64,000 bases of DNA from Streptomyces abyssomicinicus (GTDB lineage: Bacteria > Actinomycetota > Actinomycetes > Streptomycetales > Streptomycetaceae), in assembly GCF_008974245.1 (NCBI RefSeq), contig NZ_BBZI01000006.1:306393-370392 (forward strand), read 5' to 3'. The notes under the pieces are model-generated. The model was not told the origin of the DNA. It did not search any database and saw only the letters and a program-made list of their open reading frames with translations. Each line of letters opens with the position of its first letter. Positions within the stretch are counted from its first letter, which is position 1. Positions 63,391 to 64,000 of the stretch are shown in pieces. The position numbers were made by a program, and so were the translations under genes.

Positions 63391-64000
63391 GTGCGGGGCT
63401 ACGAAAGCCAGGAGCGGGAACCGGCGGATGACGTCGACCACCTGACTCGGTTCGAGGCCGAGATGAAGCGGCTGAAGACCGAGCGGGAGAAGGCGATCCA
63501 GCACGCCGAGGACCTCGGCTACCAGGTCGAGGTGCTGCGCGCCAAGCTCCACGAGGCGCGCCGCACCCTCATGTTCCGGCCCCCCTTCGAGGGCGGCGAC
63601 ATCGGCTACCACGCCGAACAGCTCCTGCGTAACGCCCAGATGCAGGCCGACCAGCTCCGCCAGGACGCCGAGCGCGAGCTGAGCCAGGTCCGCGCCCAGA
63701 CCCAGCGGATCCTCCAGGAGCACGCCGAACAGGCCGCCCGCCTCCAGGCCGAGCTGCACTCCGAGGCCGTCACCCGCCGCCAGCAGCTCGACCAGGAGCT
63801 GGCCGAACGCCGCGCCACCGTCGAGTCGCACGTCAACGAGAACGTCGCCTGGGCCGAGCAGCTGCGCTCCCGTACGGAGCAGCAGGCCCGCCGGCTCCTC
63901 GAGGAGTCCCGCGCCGAGGCCGAGCAGGCCATGGCCGCCGCCCGCGCCGAGGCCGAGCGGCTGGTCACGGAGGCCCGCCAGCGGCTCTCCGGCGAGGCGG
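63391..64000 (+). CDS. scy: polarised-growth coiled-coil protein Scy (3' end outside window)
   Basis: This is the first 203 codons of a long coiled-coil protein, open to the right edge. The N-terminus RGYESQEREPADDVDHLTRFEAEMKRLKTEREKA begins heptad repeats after a short linker; nearly every later residue follows a heptad rich in Glu, Arg, Ala and Gln (AEQLLRNAQMQADQLRQDAE). It matches Scy, which with DivIVA and FilP organises the tip polarisome in Streptomyces hyphae. The GTG at 63391 is the best start, though without a strong ribosome site. Confidence 0.9.
   Translation, partial: MRGYESQEREPADDVDHLTRFEAEMKRLKTEREKAIQHAEDLGYQVEVLRAKLHEARRTLMFRPPFEGGDIGYHAEQLLRNAQMQADQLRQDAERELSQVRAQTQRILQEHAEQAARLQAELHSEAVTRRQQLDQELAERRATVESHVNENVAWAEQLRSRTEQQARRLLEESRAEAEQAMAAARAEAERLVTEARQRLSGEA

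Noticed and set aside
63186..63431. 81-codon frame upstream of and overlapping scy
   Set aside because: It overlaps the scy start in another frame and lacks coding character; scy is well supported.

Overview
The window is a stretch of high-GC actinomycete chromosome that almost certainly comes from a Streptomyces. Codon third positions are nearly all G/C, several genes start at GTG or TTG, and many appear to be leaderless. From memory, the gene order matches the S. coelicolor SCO545x to SCO5397 region (a metalloprotease, the GlgE operon, a HelD-type ATPase, pfkA/pta/ackA/pyk, icmA, meaB, a thiolase, an epimerase, then scy). That synteny is recalled knowledge and was not computed. I see no tRNA, rRNA, CRISPR array, insertion sequence or prophage. 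Several uncharacterised conserved gene sets interrupt the core genes.

Layout. Positions 2-5108 hold three tandem ABC exporter half-transporters. The second and third have complementary degenerate ATP sites, as expected of a heterodimer. Positions 5259-9174 hold a small membrane protein, a flavin reductase-like protein, a secreted M4 metalloprotease and a DUF1990 protein. Positions 9256-20773 are the storage alpha-glucan block: glgP leftward, and glgE, treS, mak and glgB rightward. Together these convert trehalose to maltose, then to maltose-1-phosphate, then to branched alpha-glucan, with phosphorolytic breakdown by GlgP. Positions 20885-24627 are an accessory redox cassette: ferredoxin reductase, CxxHxxC ferredoxin, PPOx-fold protein and VOC protein, next to a divergent CGNR zinc-finger regulator. 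Positions 24703-36059 hold a HelR/HelD-like RNA polymerase-recycling ATPase, a cis-prenyltransferase, a modular S8 protease, an M4 protease fused to a multi-pass membrane domain, and a dicarboxylate symporter.

Positions 36267-43224 hold a helix-turn-helix regulator and central carbon genes (pfkA leftward; pta-ackA and pyk rightward). These cover fructose-1,6-bisphosphate formation, pyruvate formation and acetate overflow. Positions 43310-45967 hold the DUF6230/DUF6114/acidic exported protein set behind a long leader rich in inverted repeats. Positions 46725-49560 hold a thioredoxin-TPR protein, TetR and MarR regulators and a DUF3817 protein. A perfect 20-bp palindrome precedes icmA (49679-51379). 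After it come a cellulose-synthase-like glycosyltransferase and a three-gene SRPBCC/DUF4166/TetR operon with two matching operators. Next are a thiamine-binding/DUF3817 pair, three AIM24-family genes and a MarR regulator. Last come meaB, a thiolase, methylmalonyl-CoA epimerase, and the 5' part of the polar coiled-coil gene scy.

IcmA, MeaB, the thiolase and the epimerase belong to acyl-CoA and B12-dependent mutase metabolism, which feeds methylmalonyl-CoA and butyryl-CoA pools. Convergent gene pairs are separated by unusually strong perfect hairpins. Many promoters put a -10 hexamer 7-8 nt before the start codon, which fits leaderless transcripts. All statements rest on reading the sequence and on family knowledge; no database search was made.
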